7,581 nt of DNA from an uncultured Clostridia bacterium (GCA_947036475.1 CAMQRG010000099.1:1-7581); one strand, 5' to 3'; shown: positions 1 to 6,565, numbered from the stretch's first letter. A program made the numbers and translations. Notes: a model not told the origin generated them from the letters alone.

Positions 1-83
1 GTACATGATGTATATGGATAAAATGGCATATTAAAAAAACATGGCAGGGTTTCTAATGACAATTTAATTTGTCAATGTTTTTC

Positions 84-118
84 AAAGGCGGGAATTAGGC
101 TTGTTCCCGCCTTTTATT
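84..118 (+). terminator. Rho-independent terminator of an upstream gene
   Basis: An 11-bp perfect stem pairs AAAGGCGGGAA (84-94) with TTCCCGCCTTT (104-114) around a 9-nt loop, and runs into TTTTATTT. The T-run is on the + strand side, so it most likely ends transcription of a + strand gene lying left of the window. Bases 1-83 are AT-rich with stops in all + frames (for example TAA at 19 and at 32), so at most a few C-terminal codons of that gene could be present. A 6-bp inverted repeat TGACAA/TTGTCA (57-62/69-74) lies just before it. Confidence 0.8.
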
Positions 119-129
119 TATGCTATAAT
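101..129 (+). promoter_or_regulatory. Probable sigma-A promoter for ftsEX (extended -10)
   Basis: TGCTATAAT at 121-129 is a perfect -10 hexamer (124-129) with the TG of an extended -10. A poor -35 candidate, TTGTTC (101-106), sits at the ideal 17-bp spacing and lies in the descending arm of the upstream terminator. Transcription would start near 136, giving an untranslated leader of about 245 nt before ftsE. This is a sequence-pattern call only. Confidence 0.55.
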
Positions 130-136
130 TTAAGAT

Positions 137-381
137 ATGCTGTCCGAAAAGGACGAATTGCGTGTTTTTATAAAGGAAAAATTCTGGGGAACAGCCCTTA
201 TCCTGTTTTCTGCGAATGGCTTTTGGCGGCGGAAAATATGGGAATGTTGTTTCAATTGCATGAAATGCGGTTGGAAATAAAGTTCTTTGGCCAACTTTCT
301 CGAAAGAAAGCCGGCAGAGTGCGGGACGGAGTCCTGCGGTTTTAAGTCTTATAAAGTTGAGCAAGAAAGGCAGATGCGTTT
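137..381 (+). other. Long structured leader upstream of ftsE
   Basis: This stretch has no convincing gene. It contains a small hairpin GTCC/GGAC (142-145/151-154), an inverted repeat TTTCA/TGAAA near 250-265, the 8-base palindrome TTGGCCAA, a CTTTC..GAAAG inverted repeat near 295-306, and a terminator-like hairpin at 321-343 (listed separately). A 47-codon frame (137-280) starts almost at the predicted transcription start with no ribosome binding site, and I do not call it a gene. ftsE itself has only a modest GAAAGG (365-370) upstream of its ATG. The density of inverted repeats suggests either a regulated leader or a dispersed intergenic repeat, and sequence alone does not decide between them. 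Confidence 0.4.
321..343 (+). terminator. Terminator-like hairpin (possible attenuator) before ftsE
   Basis: GCGGGAC (321-327) pairs with GTCCTGC (331-337) through one G-U wobble around a GGA loop, followed by GG and TTTT. It lies between the predicted promoter (124-129) and the ftsE start (382), so it could attenuate ftsEX transcription. The three-base loop and short T-run make it weaker than the terminators at 84-118 and 4039-4083. Confidence 0.35.
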
Positions 382-1068
382 ATGATTCATCTCAATAACG
401 TAACAAAAACATACCCGAACGGCTCGCGCGGTGTGGAGGACATCAGTCTGCATATCCAAAAAGGCGAGTTCGTTTTTATCGTCGGTTCCAGCGGCTCGGG
501 CAAATCTACATTGATTAAGCTGCTCCTGAAAGAGCTTGACCCGACTTCCGGCGATATCATCATTAACCGCGTGAAAACGAACGAATTGAGCAGAAACCAG
601 GTTCCTTATCTGCGCCGCAATCTCGGCGTTGTGTTCCAGGATTTCCGCCTGCTTCCGAATAAGACGGTATATGAAAATGTGGCGTTTGCGATGCGCGTCA
701 TCGAAGCTCCCAGCCGTATTATCCGCAGAAATGTGCCCGCTGTGCTGGCATTGGTCGGGCTGGGCAAAAAAGGCCGCAGCTACCCGAACCAGCTTTCCGG
801 CGGCGAACAGCAGAGAACTGCGCTGGCGCGCGCTATTGTCAATAATCCGCCGATACTCATTTGTGATGAGCCTACCGGAAACCTTGACCCGGAAACCGCA
901 TGGGGCATTATGCAGCTTTTGGACGATATCAACAAACGCGGCACGACCATTGTTATGGCAACGCATGCCCGCGATATTGTGGACGATATGCAGAAACGCG
1001 TTGTGACGCTCCAGCATGGTCATATTGTGAGAGATATTAAAAAAGGTGGTTATAGCGATGAGGCCTAG
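382..1068 (+). CDS. ftsE: Cell division ATP-binding protein FtsE
   Basis: This is the 228-residue ATPase of the FtsEX complex, a type VII ABC system at the inner face of the membrane. It drives conformational change in FtsX, which activates cell-wall hydrolases rather than transporting a substrate. All ABC motifs are visible: Walker A GSSGSGKST (residues 35-43, K41), Q-loop VFQDFRLLP (Q86), signature LSGGEQQR (138-145), Walker B ILICDEP with D162 and catalytic E163, D-loop NLD (167-169) and switch H195. The VFQDFRLLP stretch and the overall length are typical of FtsE. The ATG at 382 follows a weak GAAAGG. The stop overlaps the ftsX start by 11 bp, which implies translational coupling and equal output of the two subunits. 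Identity is secure from motifs plus the ftsX neighbour. Confidence 0.96.
   Translation: MIHLNNVTKTYPNGSRGVEDISLHIQKGEFVFIVGSSGSGKSTLIKLLLKELDPTSGDIIINRVKTNELSRNQVPYLRRNLGVVFQDFRLLPNKTVYENVAFAMRVIEAPSRIIRRNVPAVLALVGLGKKGRSYPNQLSGGEQQRTALARAIVNNPPILICDEPTGNLDPETAWGIMQLLDDINKRGTTIVMATHARDIVDDMQKRVVTLQHGHIVRDIKKGGYSDEA
1044..1049 (+). promoter_or_regulatory. Ribosome binding site that sets the ftsX start
   Basis: AGGTGG, preceded by an A-run, lies inside the ftsE 3' end and stands 8 nt before the ATG at 1058. It favours that ATG over an in-frame GTG at 1046, which overlaps the site itself and has no Shine-Dalgarno sequence at proper distance. Confidence 0.65.
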
Positions 1069-1957
1069 TACAATCAGATATTTTGTGAGAGAGGGGTTCA
1101 GCGGGCTGCGCAAAAACCTGCTGATGACGATGGCCTCCATGGTCGCCGTTGCAGCCTGTATCTCTATTCTGTCGTTTTCCTATTGCGTGGGTTCCAATCT
1201 GCAGTATATGCTGAATCAGATGGAGGATTCCATAGGGATTTCCGTTTTCCTGAACGGGGAGCTGACGGGCGAGGAAATTGAGAAAATGAAAAACCAAATC
1301 AGCAAGGTGGAGCATGTTGAGAATGTGGAATACATTTCCCCGGGGGACGCGCTCGATAACCTCAAAAAAGAATGGGGCGCGGACGAGGATATTTTTGTGG
1401 GGTTAGATGAAACGAACAACCCGCTTTCCCATTCTTTCCAGATTTCGCTGGACGGCATTGAAAGCCAGACCAGCGTGCTGGACGCTCTGGAACGGATTGA
1501 AGGCATTGACAACATCCGCCACGGGCAGACGGAAACAGAGGTATTGATGAAAGCGAACAACGTATTCCGTATTGCCAGTGTGCTGGTCATGCTGGTGCTG
1601 GGTATGATATCTGTCATGATTATCATGAACACGATTCGTATTTCTGTTGTAAACCGGAGGGTGGAAATCAATATCATGAAATACGTTGGCGCGACGGACT
1701 GGTTTATCCGCTGGCCGTTCATCATTGAAGGTATTATTATCGGGCTTGTGGGGGCGTTTGTGCCGGTGATGCTGGGTATGCCCATATATGCGCGGGTCAT
1801 CAGCTCGATTTATAACTACATTCCGGTTATCAAGTTTATACAGTTCCGCCTGACGGGCAGCGTGTTCACATTCCTGATGCCGGTGGCGTTGGTATTCGGC
1901 GTTGCGCTCGGCGTGGTCGGCAGCGTGACTTCTATCCGCAAGCATCTGCGTGTATAA
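1058..1957 (+). CDS. ftsX: Cell division protein FtsX (permease-like subunit)
   Basis: This is a 299-residue membrane partner of FtsE. Four hydrophobic segments fit the FtsX fold: TM1 about 22-44, then an extracellular domain of about 125 residues (45-169), TM2 about 170-193, TM3 about 220-242 and TM4 about 270-291. The cytoplasmic stretch after TM2, RRVEINIMKYVGATDWFIRW (200-219), matches the family hallmark that contacts the ATPase. The extracellular loop is where FtsX binds and activates its peptidoglycan hydrolase partners in other bacteria. The ATG at 1058 was chosen for its ribosome binding site at 1044-1049; an upstream GTG at 1046 would add four residues. The gene overlaps ftsE by 11 bp. 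No hydrolase or activator gene follows directly: the next element is a strong hairpin. Confidence 0.95.
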   Translation: MRPSTIRYFVREGFSGLRKNLLMTMASMVAVAACISILSFSYCVGSNLQYMLNQMEDSIGISVFLNGELTGEEIEKMKNQISKVEHVENVEYISPGDALDNLKKEWGADEDIFVGLDETNNPLSHSFQISLDGIESQTSVLDALERIEGIDNIRHGQTETEVLMKANNVFRIASVLVMLVLGMISVMIIMNTIRISVVNRRVEINIMKYVGATDWFIRWPFIIEGIIIGLVGAFVPVMLGMPIYARVISSIYNYIPVIKFIQFRLTGSVFTFLMPVALVFGVALGVVGSVTSIRKHLRV

Positions 1958-1968
1958 AGTATTTTGGG

Positions 1969-2021
1969 GAACTATTCGGGGAAAGGAGGGCATGCCCTCC
2001 CCTCCGGATAGTTCTTTCTTG
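1969..2021 (+). terminator. Large hairpin, probable terminator after ftsX
   Basis: A long two-part stem lies 11 nt after the ftsX stop. The outer stem pairs 1969-1981 with 2002-2014 (13 pairs, two of them G-U). After a small AAA/C internal loop, the inner stem is a perfect 16-base palindrome at 1985-2000, giving six G-C-rich pairs around CATG. A T-rich tail follows (TTTCTTGTT from 2015). A second weak stem, TTTCTT/AAGAAA (2015-2020/2025-2030), could form downstream. The position and T-rich tail fit intrinsic termination of ftsEX, but the interrupted T-tract leaves room for partial read-through or an RNA-stability role. Confidence 0.65.
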
Positions 2022-2046
2022 TTAAAGAAACGGAAGATGGCAACTT

Positions 2047-2077
2047 TTGCATGGAAAGGCAGAAAAGGACATAGGAT
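2047..2077 (+). promoter_or_regulatory. Weak candidate promoter for the S41 protease gene
   Basis: TTGCAT (2047-2052) and TAGGAT (2072-2077) each match consensus at four of six positions, with a long 19-bp spacer. If the preceding hairpin terminates ftsEX, the protease gene needs a promoter in 2022-2100, and this is the best I can see. It is not strong. Confidence 0.2.
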
Positions 2078-2106
2078 AAAGAAAAGTCTGTTGAAAGAAT
2101 GAGGCG

Positions 2107-3312
2107 ATGGAATTGGGAAAAAAGGATTTTTGGAAAGGCTTTGGCACTGCTGCCGCACTGGCGGCGGCAATCTGCATTGCATGGAAACCGGCATGCAGGG
2201 TGATACCCTGGGAAAGCCTGCCGTTTGGCATGGAAATGCCCCGTTCGGCGAAAATCAGCATGGTGGAGGATTATCTGGAACGCTACTATGTGGAAGATGT
2301 GGAAAAAGAAAAAATTGATGATATGCTTTACACAGGCATGATGGCAGGCGTGGGCGACCAGTATACATATTATATGACGGCGGACAGCCTGAACCGTTAC
2401 ATGGACGACAGCAACGGCCGGTTTGGCGGGATTGGGATTGAAGTTTCCCTGACCCGCGACGGGGAAACGGTCATCAACCGCGTCAATGAGGGCGGTCCGG
2501 CGGAACGGGCGGGCATTTTATCGGGGGATATTATCATAGGCGTAGACGGAGAGGATATGCGCGGCAGAACGCGGGAGGATATTGTCATACGTATGCGCGG
2601 CGATATTGGAAAGCCGGTAAAGGTGAAGGTTTATCGGGAAAGCGATAATTCTACGCCGGAGTTTGAAATGGTGCGGGAAGAAATTGTTGTAAGAAGCGTG
2701 GAAAGCAGAATGCTGGAGGACGGTATGGGCTATATCCTGCTTACAGGGTTTAAGGAAAACACCTATGAGCAGTTCATGGAGGCAATGGAAACGCTCCGGG
2801 AACAGGGTATGCGAGCGCTTGTGCTGGATTTACGGTATAATCCCGGCGGGTCAGTCAATACGGTTTACCAGATAGGTGATGAGCTTCTGCCGGAAGGAAC
2901 GATGGTCTACACAGTGGATAATCAGGAAAAAAGGCGGGATTATCTTTGCGACGAGGAATATGCCGGCCTGCCGATGGCGGTGCTGGTGAATGGCAACAGC
3001 GCGAGCGCGTCGGAAATACTTGCAGGCGCGATAAAAGACCACGAAGTGGGTACGCTGATTGGCACGCAGACATTTGGCAAAGGGCTGGTACAGCGGCTGT
3101 TCTTCCTGCCGGACGGTTCCGGTCTGCATATTACGATACAGAAATATTATACGCCGAACGGCACGTCCATTCATGGCGTAGGCATTACGCCGGACGAAGT
3201 GGTTGAGCTGCCGGAGGAATATGCGGAAGTCTGGCAGGTAGCCGCCATTCCCGAGGCGGAGGATACCCAGCTGAAACGGGCGAAAGAGGTATTGCAGCAA
3301 GAGATGAGGTGA
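2107..3312 (+). CDS. Membrane-anchored PDZ/S41 carboxy-terminal processing protease
   Basis: This is a 401-residue serine protease of the CtpA/CtpB (tail-specific, MEROPS S41A) family. It likely acts outside the membrane on cell-envelope or signalling proteins. A lysine-containing N-terminus and one hydrophobic segment (about 12-26) form a signal anchor. A PDZ domain follows (about 104-190, with GPAERAGILSGD at 130-141). The protease core shows LRYNPGG (242-248), catalytic S300 in NSASASEILAGA, K325 in QTFGKG 25 residues later, and Q329, which is the spacing of the Ser-Lys-Gln triad. Length is normal. The start is uncertain: GAGG (2101-2104) is only 2 nt from the ATG at 2107 but 8 nt from an in-frame TTG at 2113, so the protein may begin two codons later. 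Placement next to ftsEX is common in Firmicutes (B. subtilis ctpB lies near ftsEX). The exact substrate cannot be told, so I give no symbol. Confidence 0.93.
   Translation: MELGKKDFWKGFGTAAALAAAICIAWKPACRVIPWESLPFGMEMPRSAKISMVEDYLERYYVEDVEKEKIDDMLYTGMMAGVGDQYTYYMTADSLNRYMDDSNGRFGGIGIEVSLTRDGETVINRVNEGGPAERAGILSGDIIIGVDGEDMRGRTREDIVIRMRGDIGKPVKVKVYRESDNSTPEFEMVREEIVVRSVESRMLEDGMGYILLTGFKENTYEQFMEAMETLREQGMRALVLDLRYNPGGSVNTVYQIGDELLPEGTMVYTVDNQEKRRDYLCDEEYAGLPMAVLVNGNSASASEILAGAIKDHEVGTLIGTQTFGKGLVQRLFFLPDGSGLHITIQKYYTPNGTSIHGVGITPDEVVELPEEYAEVWQVAAIPEAEDTQLKRAKEVLQQEMR
3306..3312 (+). promoter_or_regulatory. Shine-Dalgarno for the alpha/beta hydrolase
   Basis: GAGGTGA matches seven bases of the anti-Shine-Dalgarno complement and overlaps the stop codon of the protease gene. 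It stands 5 nt before an in-frame TTG at 3318. The alternative GTG at 3309 lies within this site, so the site argues for the TTG start. Confidence 0.55.
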
Positions 3313-3317
3313 CATTT

Positions 3318-4019
3318 TTGGAGGTACAAAGGTTAAAGATTGGTTCTGTTCCTGCGGTATTGTGGGGGAAGGACAGCAGCAGAATTGTGGTCGCGGTGCA
3401 TGGGAGTCATTCCTCGAAAATAGACGACTGCATTTGGGTTTTTGCGGAAGAAGCGGCAAAACGGGGCTGGCAGACGCTGAGCTTCGACCTGCCGCGGCAT
3501 GGCGAACGGGTGTATGAAACAAAGCCCTGCATGGTAGATGCGTGCGTGGAGGAACTGCGCGCTGTGATGGCATTTGCGCGTGAGCGTGCCGAAACGGTTT
3601 CCGTATTCGGTTGCAGTATGGGCGCGTATTTCAGCCTGCTTGCTTATGCGGAGGAAAAGCTGGAAAAGGCATTTTTCCTTTCCCCTGTGACGGATATGGA
3701 ACGGGTCATACGGAACATCATGCATGCCTGCAATGTTTCCGAGGAGGAGTTTCGGGAGCGGCAGGTCGTGGAAAACCCGATTGAAACGCTTTACTGGGAC
3801 TATTATGTTTACGTGAAGGAACACCCTGTTGAAAAGTGGACGCATCAGACGGAAATTCTTCGCGGGGAAACGGATACACTGTGTGAAAAGGACGTGATGG
3901 AAACGTTTGCGGCGCGCTTCGGCTGTGGACTGGAAGAACAGCAGGGCGGAGAACATTGGTTCCATACGGAAAGCCAGCTTGCGTATTTCAGGGAATGGCT
4001 GGGACGCATCTGGGAGTAA
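3318..4019 (+). CDS. Small alpha/beta hydrolase (substrate unknown)
   Basis: This is a 233-residue alpha/beta-hydrolase-fold protein with no signal peptide or membrane segment, so probably cytoplasmic. Numbered from the TTG at 3318, it shows an HG oxyanion-region motif in VAVHGSHSS, a strand with FDLPRHGER, the nucleophile elbow GCSMG with S100, an acid candidate D186 in GETDTL, and catalytic histidine candidate H213 in GGEHWFHT. That order and spacing form a complete Ser-Asp-His triad. It resembles the unassigned alpha/beta hydrolases of Clostridia; the substrate cannot be read from the sequence. If the GTG at 3309 is used instead, three residues are added and the genes overlap by 4 bp (GTGA). 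Either way it is coupled to the protease gene and probably co-transcribed. A terminator follows about 20 nt after its stop. Confidence 0.82.
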   Translation: MEVQRLKIGSVPAVLWGKDSSRIVVAVHGSHSSKIDDCIWVFAEEAAKRGWQTLSFDLPRHGERVYETKPCMVDACVEELRAVMAFARERAETVSVFGCSMGAYFSLLAYAEEKLEKAFFLSPVTDMERVIRNIMHACNVSEEEFRERQVVENPIETLYWDYYVYVKEHPVEKWTHQTEILRGETDTLCEKDVMETFAARFGCGLEEQQGGEHWFHTESQLAYFREWLGRIWE

Positions 4020-4038
4020 AATAAAATCAAATCAAATT

Positions 4039-4083
4039 AAAACAGCAGGACTTTTGGATATGCCCGAAAGCCTGCTGTTTTTT
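4039..4083. terminator. Bidirectional Rho-independent terminator
   Basis: An 11-bp perfect stem pairs AAAACAGCAGG (4039-4049) with CCTGCTGTTTT (4071-4081) around a 21-nt loop. The + strand exits into TTTTTT (4078-4083). Read on the - strand, the same stem ends in TTTTAATTTG. It lies between two convergent genes, 19 nt after the hydrolase stop and 13 nt after the truA stop, so it probably serves both. Confidence 0.85.
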
Positions 4084-4096
4084 CGCAGTATGCTGT

Positions 4097-4837
4097 TTAT
4101 TGATAATACACTTCCCGCAGGCAAAGCCCATGACTTGGGGCGGTAAAGCCCGCCGCTTCCCTGTTTTCTGCCTGCAGGACTGCGGGCATATCCTCCGGCT
4201 GCCTCCGGCCCTCTCCGACTTCAATCAGCGTGCCTGTCAGTATGCGGACCATTTGATACAAAAAGCCGTTTCCGGTAAAATGGATTTCTGTTTTTTCGCC
4301 TTCATGCAGGAAACGGATTGCATCAATCTGGCGGACGGTCGATTTTTTCATGCGCTTATTGGCACAGAAGGCTTTGAAATCATGTTCGCCAAGAAACGCC
4401 TTTGCTGCCTCCTCCATCTTTTCCCAGTCCAGCGGCTTTTTGCACCAAAAAGCATACTTCCGCAGAAAAACAGGCGGCTGTTCACTGTTCCAGATGGTAT
4501 AGACATATGTTTTGGCTTTGGCGTTCAGGCGGCTGTGGAAACGCGGCGGCATTTCCGCAATGGAAAGCCCTGCAATATCCTCCGGCAGACGGCTGTTGAG
4601 CGCGGAAAGCAGTTCTTCCGGCGTACCCTGCCAGTCGATGTGAAAATTGACTGTCTGCCCTGTGGCGTGCGTTCCTGCGTCAGTCCTTCCGGAGCCGAAA
4701 ACCTCCGTTTCTGTTCCCGCGATTTCAGAAACAATACGCTCCAGGCGCGCCTGTATGGTATTTTCTGTGTTTCCCTGCTTTTGCCAGCCGTTGTAACGGC
4801 CGCCATCGTAAGCCAGAATGACTTTATAATTCTTCAT
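4097..4837 (-). CDS. truA: tRNA pseudouridine(38-40) synthase TruA
   Basis: This 246-residue enzyme isomerises uridines 38, 39 and 40 in the anticodon arm of many tRNAs to pseudouridine. The catalytic aspartate is D53 in FGSGRTDAGTHA (47-58). Other family hallmarks are the N-terminal YDGGRYNGWQ (10-19), the KTYVYTIWN stretch with conserved Y111 and Y113, and NGFLYQMVRILTGTLIEVG (190-208). Length is normal. It is the second gene of a - strand pair: only 13 bp separate it from the pyrophosphatase gene, and its ribosome binding site AAGGGG (4852 to 4847, - strand) overlaps that gene's stop codon, which suggests an operon with coupled translation. The bidirectional terminator at 4039-4083 follows it. 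The role is well established for the family; Clostridia often have several TruA copies, so this may not be the only one. Confidence 0.95.
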   Translation of the reverse strand: MKNYKVILAYDGGRYNGWQKQGNTENTIQARLERIVSEIAGTETEVFGSGRTDAGTHATGQTVNFHIDWQGTPEELLSALNSRLPEDIAGLSIAEMPPRFHSRLNAKAKTYVYTIWNSEQPPVFLRKYAFWCKKPLDWEKMEEAAKAFLGEHDFKAFCANKRMKKSTVRQIDAIRFLHEGEKTEIHFTGNGFLYQMVRILTGTLIEVGEGRRQPEDMPAVLQAENREAAGFTAPSHGLCLREVYYQ

Positions 4838-4846
4838 GGAAACAAT

Positions 4847-4852
4847 CCCCTT
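4847..4852 (-). promoter_or_regulatory. truA ribosome binding site overlapping the upstream stop codon
   Basis: On the - strand AAGGGG lies 9 nt before the truA ATG (4837), and its first two bases are part of the TAA stop of the pyrophosphatase gene (4853-4851). Ribosomes ending the upstream gene would cover this site, which favours translational coupling. Confidence 0.55.
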
Positions 4853-6491
4853 ACTGTTGTAACGCGTTCAATATGCGCGGCACAAACTGCTTTTTGCGCG
4901 AAACCATGCCTGGCAGGTAAATCCAGTGTTCTTTCGCGGGGCCGAACGCATTTTCAACGACTTCTTTCGCGCCTTCTCCGGAAAATACCAGCTCGGAGGA
5001 TTCTGTCAGGATATTTGTCAGCAGGAAGAAATAAATATCCTTGCTGCCACTTGCGGTGCTTTCCATAAATGCCGCAATTTTGGGACGGAGCTGCTGCAAT
5101 TCTTCTTTATCCATAGAGGAAATCTGCCCGACGCCGAAATTTACGCCGCTCCCATTGAATTTCTTAAAATCCTGATAAAAAATTTCTTCAGGTGTTTTAT
5201 CCGAAAGACTGCTGCCTGCGCGGAACATTTTTTCCGCATGGTCCGCTATTTCGATTCCGGCAATTTTCGCCAGTGCTTCTGCCGCTTTTTTGTCCTTTTC
5301 CGTACAGGTGGGCGAACGGAACATCAACGTATCCGAAAGTATGGCGGAGCAGAGCAGACCGGCAATCTTCGGCTCGATTGTTACGCCGTTTTCCAGATAT
5401 AGCCCGTAAACGATGGTTGCGGTGCAGCCGACAGGCTGGTTACGGAAATAAACAGGCATTGTGGTTTCCAGCGTGCCGAGGCGGTGATGGTCGATAATTT
5501 CCAGAATTTCCGCTTCTTCAATACCGTCCACAGCCTGCGATTTTTCATTGTGGTCGACCATGATGATTTTCTTGTTATCCATCTCCAGAAGGGAGCGGCG
5601 GGAAAGCATACCGTAATACCGCCCTTCCGTATCCAGTACGGGAAAATCCCGGTGGCGTATTTTTGCCAGCGCGCTGCGGATATCGCTGATGAAATCCTCC
5701 TGATTGAATGTGATAAGGTTTTCCTTACGCATGAAATAGCCAACGGGCGTACTCTGGCTGATGAGCCTTGCCGCCATATATGTATCATGTGGCGTGCTGA
5801 TAATTTTGCAGTTATTTTCCCGCGCCAGCTTTTGTATGGTTTTGGAAATTGGCGCGCCCATGCAGACAACAATACAACCTGCGTTCATTTCGATACCGCA
5901 GAGCTGATTTTCAAAGCGGTTGCCCGTCAGAAGAATATCGCCTTCCTCTACGAAGTTTTCCAAAAGGTCGGGATTTGCTGCGCCGATGAGGATTTTTCCC
6001 TTTGTAATTTCTTCGTCCGGGTTGCCGATAATCATTTCAGCGTCAAGCGTATCCAGTATGTTTGCGTATTTTGTGCGGGACATTCCCAGTATCCGCGTTT
6101 CGTAAATGTCCATATTTGCGGTGGCGATGTCCTTGACGGAAATAATGCCCTGCAAACGTCCGTCCTCCTGTACAACGGGCATTGTGGCTTCGTTCAGGTC
6201 TCGCATGGTGTTCCAGGCGTTTTTCAAAGAAATATCGCGTGTCAATATGGGGGTGCGTTTGATTGTTACGTCTTTGACCTGTGTTCCAACATGGCTGATA
6301 AACTCCGGTGCATCGACACCGAAGAAATCCAGCACATATTTCGTTTCGTTATTGATTTCGCCCGCGCGCTTGGGCAGGAAGGATGCGTCTTCCGTTTTGT
6401 TTTTCAAATCCGCGTAGGCGATTGCGGAGCAGATGGAATCTGTATCCGGATTTTTATGTCCAATAACAAAGACCTGTTTTTCTTTCAACAT
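4851..6491 (-). CDS. Manganese-dependent inorganic pyrophosphatase with CBS and DRTGG regulatory domains
   Basis: This 546-residue family II (DHH superfamily) enzyme hydrolyses pyrophosphate to phosphate in the cytoplasm. Metal ligands are visible: H12, D16 and D18 in GHKNPDTDS, D313 in VDHNE, H335 and H336 in DHHRLG, and D387 in LSDTL. Spacings 313 to 335 and 335 to 387 equal those of the short B. subtilis enzyme. The C-terminal DHHA2 domain carries the substrate-binding SRKKQ (531-535). Between D18 and D313 about 235 extra residues are inserted: a CBS repeat (about 70-125), a DRTGG domain (about 135-245) and a second CBS repeat (about 250-305). Known relatives, such as the C. perfringens enzyme, are inhibited by AMP/ADP and activated by ATP and diadenosine polyphosphates; the same control is inferred here. 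AGGAG (6505-6501) lies 9 nt before the ATG. It probably shares a transcript with truA. Confidence 0.95.
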   Translation of the reverse strand: MLKEKQVFVIGHKNPDTDSICSAIAYADLKNKTEDASFLPKRAGEINNETKYVLDFFGVDAPEFISHVGTQVKDVTIKRTPILTRDISLKNAWNTMRDLNEATMPVVQEDGRLQGIISVKDIATANMDIYETRILGMSRTKYANILDTLDAEMIIGNPDEEITKGKILIGAANPDLLENFVEEGDILLTGNRFENQLCGIEMNAGCIVVCMGAPISKTIQKLARENNCKIISTPHDTYMAARLISQSTPVGYFMRKENLITFNQEDFISDIRSALAKIRHRDFPVLDTEGRYYGMLSRRSLLEMDNKKIIMVDHNEKSQAVDGIEEAEILEIIDHHRLGTLETTMPVYFRNQPVGCTATIVYGLYLENGVTIEPKIAGLLCSAILSDTLMFRSPTCTEKDKKAAEALAKIAGIEIADHAEKMFRAGSSLSDKTPEEIFYQDFKKFNGSGVNFGVGQISSMDKEELQQLRPKIAAFMESTASGSKDIYFFLLTNILTESSELVFSGEGAKEVVENAFGPAKEHWIYLPGMVSRKKQFVPRILNALQQ

Positions 6492-6518
6492 TTATCGTCT
6501 CTCCTTTTTGCAGGCTTT

Positions 6519-6546
6519 ATAATATATATCGACCGTTTTCTTGCAA
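6519..6546 (-). promoter_or_regulatory. Probable promoter for the pyrophosphatase-truA operon
   Basis: On the - strand TTGCAA (6546-6541) and TATTAT (6524-6519) are separated by 16 bp; they match consensus at four and five of six positions. The predicted start near 6512 leaves about 20 nt before the ATG, just enough for the AGGAG site. The surrounding TATATATTATA is AT-rich, so the exact -10 frame is uncertain. Confidence 0.5.
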
Positions 6547-6565
6547 GTATACCGTTTCCTTTGCG

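Noticed and set aside
95..364. 89-codon minus-strand frame in the ftsE leader
   Set aside because: It crosses the terminator arm and promoter and has no ribosome binding site or domain; more likely a by-product of a structured or repeated non-coding region.
1046..1057. GTG at 1046 as the ftsX start
   Set aside because: It overlaps the best Shine-Dalgarno (1044-1049), which is spaced correctly for the ATG at 1058.
349..1140. 263-codon minus-strand frame across ftsE
   Set aside because: It is antisense to ftsE, which has every ABC motif; the frame is rich in His, Arg and Asn as expected for a shadow frame.
4100..5068. 322-codon plus-strand frame across truA and the pyrophosphatase 3' end
   Set aside because: It is antisense to two well-supported genes, Cys/Arg/Phe-rich, with no motif and no ribosome binding site of note.
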